A stretch of DNA of 64,000 nt from Cinnamomum chago (Eukaryota > Streptophyta > Magnoliopsida > Laurales > Lauraceae), in contig CP142456.1 of assembly GCA_038049695.1 (NCBI GenBank), forward strand, positions 74,361,422 to 74,425,421. The letters run 5' to 3'. The notes below the pieces were generated by a model. The model was not told where the DNA came from, did not search any database, and was given only the letters and a program-made list of their open reading frames with translations. Shown here piece by piece: positions 23,369 through 35,208 of this stretch. A program made the translations under genes and the position numbers. Each line of letters opens with the position of its first letter. Position 1 is the first letter of the stretch.

Positions 23369-24101
23369 AAGTGCGACGGACCAACACGTGTCCGATTCAT
23401 CGGATGGGAGACACAACAGTAGCCATCATCATGTCAGGCGGCCATTCAACGTTCTGTTTCTTTCTTCTTCTTTTTTTTTTCACTAATATACTTGGCTGAC
23501 GTCCTGAACATTCAAGCCATCAGTGAACGTTTATTTTTTTTTTCCTTCTGAGTGACTGACGTTCAGAACGTTCACGTTCTGAGGTCCACTTCAGGGAAAG
23601 AGTTCTGGAGCCTTGGAAAAATGAGGAAGAAGAAAGGTTACTTGTAACTTCATTCGTTGCAAAGAATGATTAAGAGATTAGGGTTAATCTCTTGTTAAGA
23701 AGAAGGGATGAAGAAAAGACTAAGTTACCCTTTAAGTGGGTCCGGAGAAAGAATTAATTATTAGAAATGTTTCTGGTCGTCGGATCGCAACGAGCCAGAA
23801 GACAAAATTGATCAACGCGACGAGATCTTTCCAACAAACCCAAAATCACGGCGATAGGAATTTTTCGGAAAAACACTCAATTTTTTCCTAATTTGCAAAC
23901 TACCCCCTACTAGGGTCAAACGAACTCAGAATCGCACGAAACTCCGCATGCACTATTCTAACACTAAAAGAAATTCGCTGACCATCTAAACCCACTTAAA
24001 TATCTAATAAAACAATAATTATAATAATAACAAAATAAATGGGTCAACGGGCCGGTAATTGGGCCCAACTGACCCAGTAAGGTCGCAGACCTTACAACTA
24101 G

Positions 24102-24802
24102 ATTATCCTAGCTCTTGGTGGGAATAAACTAAGAGGAAGTACAAAGGCTACATCAAACGTAAAAAATTGGCGGGATCTTAACCGTTGATTCTTTTTTAGA
24201 TTCAATCCAACGTGAATGAGAGTTCAATGAGTGTAACATTAACCCTCAAGTCAAATCACGAGATGACAAGATTATTGAAGGGTTGCATTGATAAAAAGTG
24301 AGCCCAAGTGGACCTCATAGAATTGGAGTGCATATGGAGTCCACTTGAAGAATCTCACTGTTCTCACTAGGCTTAATAAGTATACCCCTGGCTACTAATA
24401 TATTCGCAATGGTAATCATGTTTCAAGCCTACATTTCAATTGGAATGATAATCTGCCCACAACTCATGGCATCCCACACCACTCATCCACATTACCATAG
24501 TGGAGGTATAGACAATTATGATGAGTTATGTGTGGGTGTATCTTCATGTTCGGGCTAGATGAATCATGATGAAGCTTCAAATAAGAAACTTATATAGAAA
24601 ATTATACGAATTATATAAAAACAAGGCCAAACTTTTTTAAAACCTGCCAAACTTCAATTTTCAGAAGCATTGGATGAAACATTATCTCTCTGTTTCTACA
24701 AATATGGAATTAGATTCTATTACAAATAGCTGAAAAGATTACTCATAAGAAAATATATATATATATATATATCAAATGAAAGAGACCACATCACTCCCAT
24801 TC
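24102..24802. other. unassigned intergenic DNA
   Basis: No gene or clear element was seen between the right edge of LTR-B and the SINE. A (TA)n microsatellite of about 24 bp lies near 24750. Confidence 0.5.
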
Positions 24803-24818
24803 AAAAGCTACCAAAAAA

Positions 24819-24996
24819 ACCCCAAGGGGTAGCTCAGTTGGCCTAGGACTACGGTTTGCACCCGGAGGTTGTGGGTTCGAAACTGCTCTACCACACTGGG
24901 GCCACAGGGGAATTTTACCCGGCTTTCTCTCCTGGGCCCGTAGGGATTATTCTGGCCCAAAGGGCTAAGAACCCTACGTTATAAAAAAAAAAAAAA
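24819..24996 (+). mobile_element. tRNA-derived SINE with poly(A) tail
   Basis: It starts near CCCCAAGGGGTAGCTCAG. Box A is TAGCTCAGTTGG and box B is GGTTCGAAAC, spaced as in a tRNA promoter. A body of about 150 bp ends in CCCTACGTTAT and about 18 A residues. The direct repeat AAAAGCTACCAAAAAA flanks it at 24803-24818 and 24997-25012. The perfect duplication and intact promoter boxes suggest a young copy. Confidence 0.88.
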
Positions 24997-25012
24997 AAAA
25001 GCTACCAAAAAA

Positions 25013-26182
25013 GATAGTAAAAAAAAAAAAAAAAAAAAAGGCTGGTAAAAAAGGAGTACATATCTTTCCTTGACGTTTTCCGTGCCCAGAGAAAGGTGCC
25101 TCTGCCCATCTTCATCTTTTTTCAATAAAAGAGAACCCAACTATACCAACCTTATCTCTATCCTCAACATCAAGAACCCACGTGATTGCACTACTATCTA
25201 ACATGGATTTGTAGGGTCCTTAGCTCCTTGAAGAGAGTGTGAGTCTCACATTTTACATCTAAGCTTGCTTGCCCTCCAACTATAGGAATGTCTAATCCAT
25301 TGGTCTATTGTTGATAGAGCTTCCTAAAAGCTTGTTTTGTGGACATCAGAATGGGTGTTTGATGAAAAAATGACAACGGTTTAGACCATGAAGGACTAAG
25401 AAATTTTCCATTTGAGGGGGCCATTTTATAAAAACGAAATCTGAGGGGGTCATGTGTAAGAAAATTAAAAAAATAATAAATAATAATAAATTAAATGCAC
25501 GCAAGAGACGAGATTTACGTCAAAAAATAGATTAGATTGTAAACATAAAACAAATGAAATGTCTAACTCAAGAATCTTTTTAAAAAGCCCTAATCTCTAA
25601 CACAGAATCTTCTCATGAGAAAGCAGTAGTATTAACTTATTCTTATTTAAGCAGAGCATGAACTATGAATTGGATCTCATGACATAATCCATCTCACACT
25701 ATAGGAAGATTTTCTCCTACTAGCAGCCTGATCATGTGTAGTCCAACTCCATTGGGCCCGCTTGCGCTCACTTTTGATCCATGCAATCACTTTCACGCTC
25801 TTGCCATTCTATGATATGGTACCATGCCTAATTTTACACTCATTCAGCCTTCACTTACTATTACATTGAGTTGAATCTCGAAAAGAAAATCATGATTAAA
25901 ATGCTATCAAAGTTTAAGGCTATTTGATAGGGCTAATATTTTGGCCGACCCTAATCTATTTTTATATGCATCTCTATATTGACCCCATGAGCTGGACTGC
26001 ATATGAACAAAATACAACCCGAAGTAAGAGATAGTTTTCGCTCAATATATTCTTTGACCAATATAATCCATATAAGAGAGGCCAATCATTTTTTAACATA
26101 GCTAGCTATTCGTGATATAATATAAGAATCCAAATAAGTTTTAAAAAATATGAAGCATCAAATAAAATATGATAAGTTGTCC
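25013..26182. other. unassigned intergenic DNA
   Basis: No gene was found. A poly(A) stretch lies at 25020-25039. The segment near 25410-25450 (GAGGGGGCCATTTTATAAAA, then GAGGGGGTCATG) resembles the G-rich ends of hAT-type repeats, but no boundaries could be fixed. Confidence 0.45.
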
Positions 26183-26187
26183 ATTTT

Positions 26188-28853
26188 TGTAACACCCCGA
26201 CCCCTAATGGCCTATTAATTATAATTAATTGTTTGATTAGTTAGTAAGTTAGTTTAGAGTCTAAGTAGTCAGGGTTGACAACGAATCGTGGGTGCGAAGT
26301 TTCGCACGATTCGGAGCGTGTTTGGGTAGGATAGAGAGTCGTTTTACGAATTGGGTAGGGTTTTCAGGGAATTTATGAGATTATGAGTTTTTGTGAGTTT
26401 GGGTGCATTGGGTAGGTTTCGTCGTTTCATGAACTTTAGCCTACGGTCGCGTTTCAATCTGACGCGTCGAAGAGGCCCAAAACCCATTAATTATATACGT
26501 GGACCGACCCGAACCTCGACCCATCAACCCAAGCCCAAGCCCATGACCCATGTACACAAGTATCCTACCAACCCACTTTAACTTATACTTATCTTCATTC
26601 ATTTCATCCATTCACTTGACTCAACACAGAACACAACCACCGACTCATTCTTCTCTCCATTTCCCATCGTTTCTTCTCCTCCGTTGACGAGCCCGGAGCT
26701 CCGGCGACGGAAACAAAGCCACCAATCATCTTCTCCAAGCTTCCAAGAGTCTATCCATACACTTTTCTAAGTGTTTCACCCACAACCCATTTAGAGGTAA
26801 GCTCTCTAAGCTTGGAAACCAATTTATCTTCTTCCTTCTTGGTTAGAAATGGAGTAGATAGGCTTACCTTGGCCTTGGCATGCATGTGTAGGAGCTATTT
26901 GGGATTTGGAAAGTGTTTCACCCCTTTGGAGCTTTCAAAGTGTTTCTTTCATTCACTTTCTTCTTAGAATTGAGTTCATCACATCACTAAGGCAAGTCAA
27001 TAGTTATATTAATGCTTGATATGCTTGTCTACCTTGATTTGTTTGATAAAATCATGTTTTAGATTACCTTGGCTCAATTGATACATTATTAGTTGAAAAA
27101 CATGATAATATGACTCATTAGTTGAATGAAATGGATATAGAGTTTGATGTCTTGATTAGTAGTTTTATAGGTTGTTATTAAGTTAGTTTTTATCCATACA
27201 TATTGTATTAATCAGGTCTCATAAGATGAAGTTGGGAAAAAGTCCCATTTCAACCAAAACAGGGCTGCTGCCCAGAATCCCGCAGGCTTCTCGGTCGACC
27301 GAGACCTGTGTGTCGGTCGACCGAGACAACAGGGACCACTCGACTGAGCCCTGTGCAGATTTTGGCCAATTTTCCTTTTTGAAGGGATTTTTACCCTGTT
27401 TTGTAGTGGACCTTGGTGGACCTTTGGATAACCATTTGTGGACTCATTTGGACTATTATGAGGACGTCTTGAGCCGGCGTTCGTCATTGTTGATTCGGTT
27501 GTATCGAGAGTTAACTTAATTCAATCTTGAATGGTGCGGGACAACGGGATACTCTTCTTTAAATCTATGCACGAAGACTATTCGTACGAGTATCGCGAAC
27601 CCTAACCCCTTCGTTGACTGAATAGGTTGTACGATGCTTCAGGGTTTACACTTTACTTAGGATTGGATTGTTTATTCGCTTTGATTTCAAATGGTACCTT
27701 TGAGTACTATCTTCTACATGTGATGAGCATGTTCTTTAGTTCTACTTGTTTTGCTTTATTAGAGGATTGCTTTGAGAACTTAGAGGTTGGACTTAGGGTC
27801 CCCTTGTATTGTTTCGTTCGTTTCGTTATTCGTGTGAAGTGTTGAGGCTAGGGAGCTTTGATTGTCAAGCTTTGAGAGGACTACTATTGGTATTGGTTTG
27901 GGATTTGATTTGTTTTGGAATAAGTAGTTCTCTATTGGTATTGAATCTTGTTCGCGCAAGAAACCTAGCCCTTCACCTTTGTTTTAGGATTCTTTGTGTC
28001 AGGCACCACTCAGCTGTTAACGTTCAACACAGTTGGGGCACCGACTGTGGGAGAACACGATACCACCTCGAAGCAAGATAGAGCCAGAGCTCACGGAGCC
28101 CGAGCTACTTGAGCTGAGAGTTATTTATATATTCCTCGAGATGTTCTGTTCTGTTCTGTTCTGTTTTGTTTAGTTCGTCCTCGAAGCAAGATAGTGCTAG
28201 AGCTCTCGGAGCCGGAGCACTTGAGCTACGAGTTGTCTGGATATTGGATATTGGGATTTATCCCAATTGATGATATAGTTTAGCATATGTGGATCGCCTA
28301 CTTTGATAGTTTGTTTATGATTCGAATGCAATGCATCTCATACGATCAGAGAACTATGCATACCTTATGATCATGTTTATCGTTTACTCTCTTTAGTACT
28401 GCATATCTATGTGATTTCTATATCTATTGCTTTGCCATCCGTTGTGTTGATGATGCTACTCTTGGTGCATAGGTATCGAGTACTTCTACCCCGTACGCGA
28501 GAGCTTCACGATAATCCTTCTAGCTTCATCTTTTGGTTTCTTTATGCTTTTGTTAAGGCCTAGTTTTAGTTTGGCCTTTTTACTTGTATATAATAATTTG
28601 TTTAGTCTTAAACTTCAACCTTAACTTTGATACTATGTATATTGCTCTTAAACTATACATCTATAAGATACCTCTTGTTTTATGAAGCTTCCGCTATTGT
28701 TTGATTTATTCGAGGAAAATGTTTGTACCTCATAGCGGTCTTCGATCCAGATGGGACACGATTAGGGCAGGTGATATGTTATTATCGTTGGAAAAGTTTT
28801 AAATTGGCCCTAATCTCACGCATAACCCCGGTTTCGCTTTTGGGGGCGTGACA
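26188..28853 (+). mobile_element. solo LTR, probably Gypsy (LTR-D)
   Basis: It begins TGTAACACCCCGACCCC and ends TTTGGGGGCGTGACA. A perfect 5-bp duplication ATTTT lies at 26183-26187 and 28854-28858. It is 2666 bp and carries no gag or pol. Its start is almost the same as that of LTR-A (TGTTACACCCCGACCC), but the bodies differ, so they are related families. Internal features include a GGTCGACCGAGAC motif twice near 27291-27326 and a (GTTCT)n-like run near 28145. The Tekay/Del assignment is inference. Confidence 0.85.
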
Positions 28854-28858
28854 ATTTT

Positions 28859-30750
28859 AAAGTATCCGGATCTCATTGATAGTGATCATACCAAGGAGCC
28901 AGCTCTTATTGTAATTGTGCACTGTGTCGTTTATTCATATGCTTTCTCCCTTGTGAATTTTTAGCCTGTTTGGCACACGACTTAAAATAATAAAATCACG
29001 GGCTTACGTTGTACATTGTTCCACATTGGTTGATAGTTGCATCTGAAAATACTAGTCTAATGAAATCCTTATCATGATCAATTTCCAAGGCCAAAAGACT
29101 TGTGCCGCTTTGGATTCCACCTTTGGATCTTTAAATCTGTATTCCTTTACTTTTTTTAATCAGGTCATTGACGATAAGATTTATGTTAATATGAGCAGGA
29201 TTGTATATAATATAAGCTGTAACTGTATCATGATTGAGATTCCATGTGTATTGCTTTCATAATTCATGCCCCTTAATTTTTAATGAGTTTTAGTTGGTAG
29301 GGTTGATTTGGGTTCATGTTGGATTAAGGACTGCAGCTAATTATATAACTAATCTGTTGACATCTTTAATCCTCCCATTAAGATAAGTCACAGGTCTTAG
29401 AAGGGAGGGAAGAGATTTCTTGAGGATTCCCCAATGAGAAAAAATGTTCAGTCTTTTTTTTTTTTTTACCATTGAGACCCAAGGCCGGATTAAAAAGGGG
29501 GGGATTATGTTAGATATTTAATGATGATGATGATGATGATCTTAATTTAATTGGGACAAGGCTTCCATGATGAAAATAGATAAATAATAATTATAATAAA
29601 TAAAAATATTAATAGGGACATGTGAAAAAGCAATTTGAAAAGAAAAAAATTGTGTGAAAGGGTTTCTTTTTCCACCCATTGAAGAGGCCAGGCTTAAGGA
29701 GTCTCCTGTTGCCATACCTTTGGTCTCCCAAAAATCCAAATTAAGAAGATGTAAACCAGTGAAAGCTATATAATAAATTTAGAATTAGATATTGTTTTCT
29801 ATCCATCACAAACTTTATGTGTAAACATAAAGGTCTAAAATCTGATACATAACGGCTTGTTTGGTTCAAGGCATTCATGAAGTGAGGGTCCCATTCGACC
29901 CTAAGCATACATAACATTTTCATCTTCTTCTTTCTTCCTCGAGTGTTTGGGTTTTCGATTAAAGAAACAGAGGATCGAAAGATTTGCCACTTAAGTTATT
30001 TTTTTTTGTAAATTTCTCATAGAGGATCCTTCCGGAAAAAAAAAAAAAAAACTCTTGCAATTTCAAACTCAAATTTCTAGCATGCTAAGTTTTGTGCAAC
30101 ATCACATGAAACAATTTTTGGTAAAATGAAGAATAGATTGGAGGAGCAATTCAAAAGCTAAGATCAATGCACTCATTTGTGCTTTAGGCCAGAAAAATCA
30201 TGCCCCTACAAGAAGATACCAATGGGCTAAAATAAAAGATGCTACCAATAAGAAAATCAGAGATAAGCAAGAGAATAGGGCACTAGCAGTTCACATGATG
30301 CACAACCAATCGACAACATTTATTAGGGACCGAACCTTTTTTAAATTGACCAACCCACCAACAATATTTTTAGGTTTGATTGGCAATTTACTAGGTTAGA
30401 TCTTCCGGTCATCTTTTCATTTAATTGAAAACTCGAGCACTCTAAGAAGAAGGAAAAGGATGAAGATGTTATTTTTGCTCAGTGTCAAATGCAACCCTCA
30501 CTTATTATAGCGAGGGTCACAGACTACCGTCAACAAAGAAAATGAAGGTCGAATGCGACTACAAAAAAATTTTGGTAAAAAAAATTACTTTTTCTGTACA
30601 GATTCCTTATTTGGTGCATTACTGACTAAATTTCCATGTTGAGTGCCGTGACCACTTAAAGTTATTTTTTTTGTAAAATTTTCTAAGATTTATATAAAAA
30701 AAAACTATAGTTTTAAATAGCTTTTATAAATAAAATAAAATATGTGGTTT
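28859..30750. other. unassigned intergenic DNA
   Basis: No gene was recognised. It is AT-rich, with a (GAT)n microsatellite near 29521-29540 and several A or T runs. Open frames are short and without recognisable domains. Confidence 0.55.
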
Positions 30751-30954
30751 CTTTATGTTAATTATAAATAAAATTTGACTCGAAGACGACAACACCATTG
30801 CCAAAAGATGCAGTTGTCAGTGGACCCCACTTACCACGTTCATGATCACCAAAGACCATACGTGGATCAGATGGCAGGGTCACGCCAAAGAAACTTTGGA
30901 AGCTGACACTTGTCATGTGGTCCACGTAAGAAATGCATCCCATGTGAAGTTCCA

Positions 30955-31020
30955 TCACGTGGACTCGCTTCGCTTCCACACGCGATGAATACACTTTTTT
31001 TGAGTCTATAAAAGGAGACA
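30955..31020 (+). promoter_or_regulatory. orphan promoter-like segment with G-box and TATA box
   Basis: A G-box core CACGTGG lies at 30957-30963. A TATA box in TCTATAAAAGGAGACA lies at about 31003-31018. The block 30778-31020 is less AT-rich than its surroundings and contains further ACGT cores (CCACGTTC, CCACGTAAG, ATACGTGG). No convincing gene follows within 1 kb; the first ATG, near 31118, opens a frame of only about 20 codons. It could be the promoter of a non-coding RNA, of a decayed gene, or of a captured fragment. Confidence 0.45.
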
Positions 31021-31059
31021 CAACACAGCACTGCCAATCAGTCCTTTCCCTATCTTACC

Positions 31060-32340
31060 TTTGCTTTGCCTTTTTGATTAAGAATTTCAAGTTTGTCGGT
31101 TGGCATGTAGAGACCACTATGGATGTGGCTTTGAAAATGTTGTATGTTGCATTGATTGATTGTCAACAATTTTTAATTTCATAAAAATCATTCAAACAAA
31201 AGAGTTGAGAGTGTGATTTATAATTTATTGATATAAATTAAATATGGATTAACTCCATTCCCATTTAAAATATAAGGTTTTATGATGATGTTTTGTTTTT
31301 AGTTGTTTGGTATATAATCTTTTTAATTTTTTGTATAGAAAAGTGGAGATTTTTTGTCTTTTAGTGGAAAAATAAGGTTGTTTTTTTTACTTTTCTTTTT
31401 TTAAAAGATGGAGAAAATGTTGAAATTGTATGCTTTTGATATGACTCTTGTCAATTCTTGTCTTGATTCACTTCACTTCACTTTACTTTAACATAGTTAA
31501 GTGCCAAACACGTCTATATAATTAATTTCATAAGAGTTCTGCTCCAGCTTATCAGAATTTGTTTTATTGGAAGCAGTGAATTCAAAAATTCTAAAGCCTT
31601 TATATTAATATTAGAAATTTTAGATTATAATAATTTCTATCAGAGTTGCTTGCAATCAAATATAAAGAATAAAGTTTGGCCGCAAATGATAGGTTCATTC
31701 ATACAAATGAGAACTTGGCATTCAAACCACACCTTCAATTCGGACCATATTCATGGCATGCCAGCCGATGATAATCTTCAAACAAGGGTAGACCCAAGTA
31801 TAGTGATATGGGGTGAAGCCCCCACCAAACTTGAAAAAGTTGGAATTTTTTAAAAGTCCTTCCTCTAGATTTTGAGAATGATTATACATTTTCCTTTTAC
31901 ATTTGCCATTTTCCACCAATATCTTTTTTACATAGAGCGCCCCCACCCCCTCGCTTCCAAGTTGAATTTTCTTGGTCTGCCTTTATCTTCAAACAACCTA
32001 TTTTGATCCTACTCTCATGTCTAATTTATTACTATCATCTATTGGGTTTTTATAGGAAGATATAGTCCATTCCTTTTGTTTTTAGGAGTTGTTCTAGTTG
32101 TTCCATGGGTTTAGGTTAGTTTGTTCTTAATCATTGATTATCTCATTGGGCTTGATCTTTCGTATCTATTTTGGTTTTAATGAATACCATCTTTAAACCA
32201 AAAAAAAAAAAAAAAGAACATAAAGAAAGATGGAGTGGAACAATAGTGGGGATATCCACTGTTGATTTGGGAAGTTAAAGTTTGATAGGACAGATAAAAA
32301 GATGCTTATGCTTTCAATGGAAGCACTCTAATGATAAGTG
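31060..32340. other. unassigned DNA with a possible LINE 3' end
   Basis: No gene was found. The last part, about 31990-32215, ends TTTTAATGAATACCATC followed by TTTAAACC and about 15 A residues. This looks like the 3' untranslated tail of a 5'-truncated L1-like LINE, but no coding remnant or target duplication was found. Confidence 0.35.
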
Positions 32341-32349
32341 CACTGTTTA

Positions 32350-32955
32350 TAGGGTTGTAAACGGGACGGTTCCGGTTCGGGTCCAGGGTGGACCCGGAAC
32401 CGGAACCGCTTTCTAAGAGGAGGACCCAGAACCGGAACCGGAACCGCTTCGGAACCAGAAAACTGGATCCGGAACCGGAACCGATAAATATTAATAGGAA
32501 CCAGAACCGGAACCGGAACCATTTGTGAGGCGGGTCTGGTTCCGGTTCCGGATATGGTTTCGAGTTTGGACTAATACATGTGTTTTTCTTTTTAAAAAAA
32601 ATTATGCTTTTTCCATATTTCAATTGGATTTGAATAACCTGCAAACACTAATGTGATTTTTGTCTATCAATAACATGCACTTTTAACGAAAAAACTCAAA
32701 AAGTAGAAAAGTAAAAAAGGTTCTGTTTTCATATACGAAAGTTACCTTATGTTAGTGTATATTAGGTCGGGTCTCGGGTCCACGGGTCTGAGCTACTGTG
32801 GATCCGGAACCGGACCCGTTTAGGTATCGGTTCCAAAAAAAGGACCCGGAACCGGAACCATTTGCTTATCGGGACCAAAATAAGGACCCAGACCCGGAAC
32901 CTAACGGGTCGGAACCTTCGGGTAATCGGATAATCGGGACCCATTTACAACCCTA
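32350..32955. mobile_element. 606-bp non-autonomous hAT element
   Basis: The left end is TAGGGTTGTAAACGGG and the right end CCCATTTACAACCCTA, inverted copies with one mismatch. A perfect 8-bp duplication ACTGTTTA lies at 32342-32349 and 32956-32963, as in hAT. The subterminal regions are packed with GGAACCGGAACC-type repeats in both halves, in contrast to the AT-rich middle. There is no transposase. Proline/phenylalanine-rich frames here come from the repeats. Confidence 0.9.
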
Positions 32956-32963
32956 ACTGTTTA

Positions 32964-34690
32964 CAAAATCATCTGCCATCCCACTTACATCTGCCTCTGC
33001 AATGGGTTATACAGGTGGCCCACTTTGCTTTTAGCCATGGACCACTACCAGACAAGGTAGACAAAAAAGGATAGTGCCCATGAAATTCATGCATGCTACA
33101 TTATATATGTATGCAGATACTTGGCTGTTAAGTTTCAAAAAGGGAGAGCCAAAACTAGAATGAAGTACCGGTATTATCATTTATGTACTGTGGGCATGTG
33201 ATACATGGTCATTTGATAGTATAAAGCATGTTTAAAATTGGAGGACCATGAGGACCACGATTTCTCATTTTTCTTGAGCTTGAAGTTTTGATATTAACTC
33301 CGATTTCCTTTTCTTTAAAAATTAAAGATTGAATCTACGTGTACTACCACCTAAGAGCTATACGGATTCTGTCCAGCTTTTTTATGGGTCCAGAGGGAAT
33401 AGTCCAGCCGAAAGAGTCGGAAACCATCCGTTAGCAAAAATAAAATAAAATGGAGGACCACTGTATAATAGACTTTATACATGTTTATGGCAACCTACAA
33501 AGTTACAGGGGTCTTTACGATTTAAAGAATAATGGTAGAAAGACATGAGAAAACTCAACCAGATCAAATTACAAGAGCCTGAAATTTGAATTATGGCACT
33601 TTTTCTCTTACTTTCCTCCTCATAGGAAGGAATATTAGGGCAGGGTTGTGTTATGTATGTGGAAATAGCAATCCACAATCTTTTAGTTTTTTTATTTATT
33701 TTTAATCTACCTTTTCTACCTATCATTGGAAAGCATTTTTTTTTTTTTTTATAGATTCACAAAACATGGAACTGATTTAGACGCTTTTCATCACTAATTG
33801 ATGAACCTTCTTCTAGCAGGTTTGCCTCACCTACAAGTCATGTGTTTGTTTTTAAATGATTACTCTGCTTTGATCCTAAAATGTCCCCTTATTTTTATAA
33901 GCTTTAATACTCACAAAGTACATGATATTTTAACAAAATATAGTATACGATCATTCAAGATAATAGTAATTTTGATAAATTACTCCATCATGGGGCCACA
34001 TAGAGATAATCTTACCATTCAAGATAAATCTTATCCCTTCCGAGGATAAATCCTCAAGATTTAGCTTAACAGGATTGGGTGACACCATACAATTGAGCAA
34101 ATATTGAGTATGTGATTGAGCATTAACGTGGTATCTCCATTTAAATTTAAGGATGTTTTCTTGAAGGAGATCCAAAGTATCTCTATGTGGGCCCCCACGG
34201 CCAAGACCCTAATATGTGTTACCACAGTGTAATAGATGTGATAGGGAACCCGAATCCCAACCTCCTCAAGTCTGAAACTTCTGTTCCGTAGAAATAAGGG
34301 GATACCGTTTCATCCAATCTTGAATCGGCGCCAGCTGCTCCAAATTTCTTTCAGATATTCCTCCAAACAAACACGGCCTAACAAAATTCACCCAATTAAA
34401 TCATTAATTTTTTTTTTTTACTAAAATCAATGTTTTAATGATCCAAAACACCAAAACCCAATCCACATCCAATTGATGGCATGCTTCAAGTGGGCCCCAC
34501 ACAACCTAGGCAAATGTACTTTTTTTTAAATTTTTTTTATCAAACCCTAGTATTTTATTTTTTTAACCCTATCAAGTAATTAATGTAATTCCCATCCTAT
34601 CTGCTCACTCTCTGGTGTCACATGAATATCTGGTATTCGGACAAAGCCTTCTGTCCACAAGGTCTTACATCAACAGCTACTGTAATAAAG
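32964..34690. other. intergenic DNA upstream of the ELMO gene
   Basis: No gene was found. Short open frames on both strands lack recognisable domains. T runs occur near 33736 and 34411. Confidence 0.55.
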
Positions 34691-34698
34691 TCCTCTAC

Positions 34699-34708
34699 AT
34701 ATATAAAC
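34699..34708 (+). promoter_or_regulatory. putative TATA box of the ELMO gene
   Basis: ATATATAAAC lies about 500 bp upstream of the chosen start codon at 35209, so transcription would begin near 34735 with a leader of about 470 nt. No other TATA box is nearer in a plausible position. The assignment rests on position only. Confidence 0.4.
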
Positions 34709-35208
34709 TTCGCAGTTCGTACAACTCTGTGTAAAAATCTCCTTTCTGATTCAAAAGGACACTTTCCAACGAAACGCCAAGAAACCATAAAAAAAACCCA
34801 AGTAAGTGAAATAAACAGAGCTCCAACTGAAAAACTGCTTCAATCTTCCTTCTCTCATACAGACTTCATTATAATCTCTCTTCATCAATGGAAGAATACG
34901 AGCTGAGCTCCACAGAGATCTAGTACAGATTTCTCGGACTTTGATCAATCGGATTCTCAAGTTCAAATATTTTTCCGCTGTTTGAAGAAGGCGATGATTT
35001 TAGCTGTTTAAAAACCCTAGATTCGTGTCTTTGTACTTTGTAGATCTCTCTGTGACCTTTAAAGGCGGATCTTTTTGGTGTGTGGTGGTGCTTTGGGTCG
35101 GATGCGGTTGGATTTGGAAGTGATTGTTTAGAGGAACGCCAGTTTTTGGTGAATTTTGAGCAGAGGAATGTTGGATTGGATTGGTATGGAGGTGGTTTAG
35201 AGGTGGAT

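Larger units (their letters stand above)
13344..24096 (-). mobile_element. solo LTR (LTR-B) split by two later insertions
   Basis: On the minus strand it begins TGTAAGGTCTGCGACC (from 24096) and ends GGGGGACGTGACA (at 13344). A perfect 5-bp duplication ACTAG lies at 13339-13343 and 24097-24101. Between these ends lie another solo LTR (14431-16011) and a large inverted-repeat element (16693-23338). The LTR's own three segments sum to about 2.5 kb, the size of the other two long solo LTRs here. No gag or pol is present. It is a Gypsy-type fossil, older than both insertions it carries. Confidence 0.8.

Noticed and set aside
24830-24890. Possible tRNA gene
   Set aside because: Box A and box B are present, but no acceptor stem closes. 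The sequence continues into a SINE body with a poly(A) tail and target duplications.
27212-27519. Overlapping frames of about 90 codons near the GGTCGACCGAGAC motifs
   Set aside because: They lie inside solo LTR-D and overlap each other on opposite strands; LTRs are not expected to code.
32306-32944. Proline/phenylalanine/arginine-rich frames
   Set aside because: They are produced by the GGAACC repeats of the hAT MITE.
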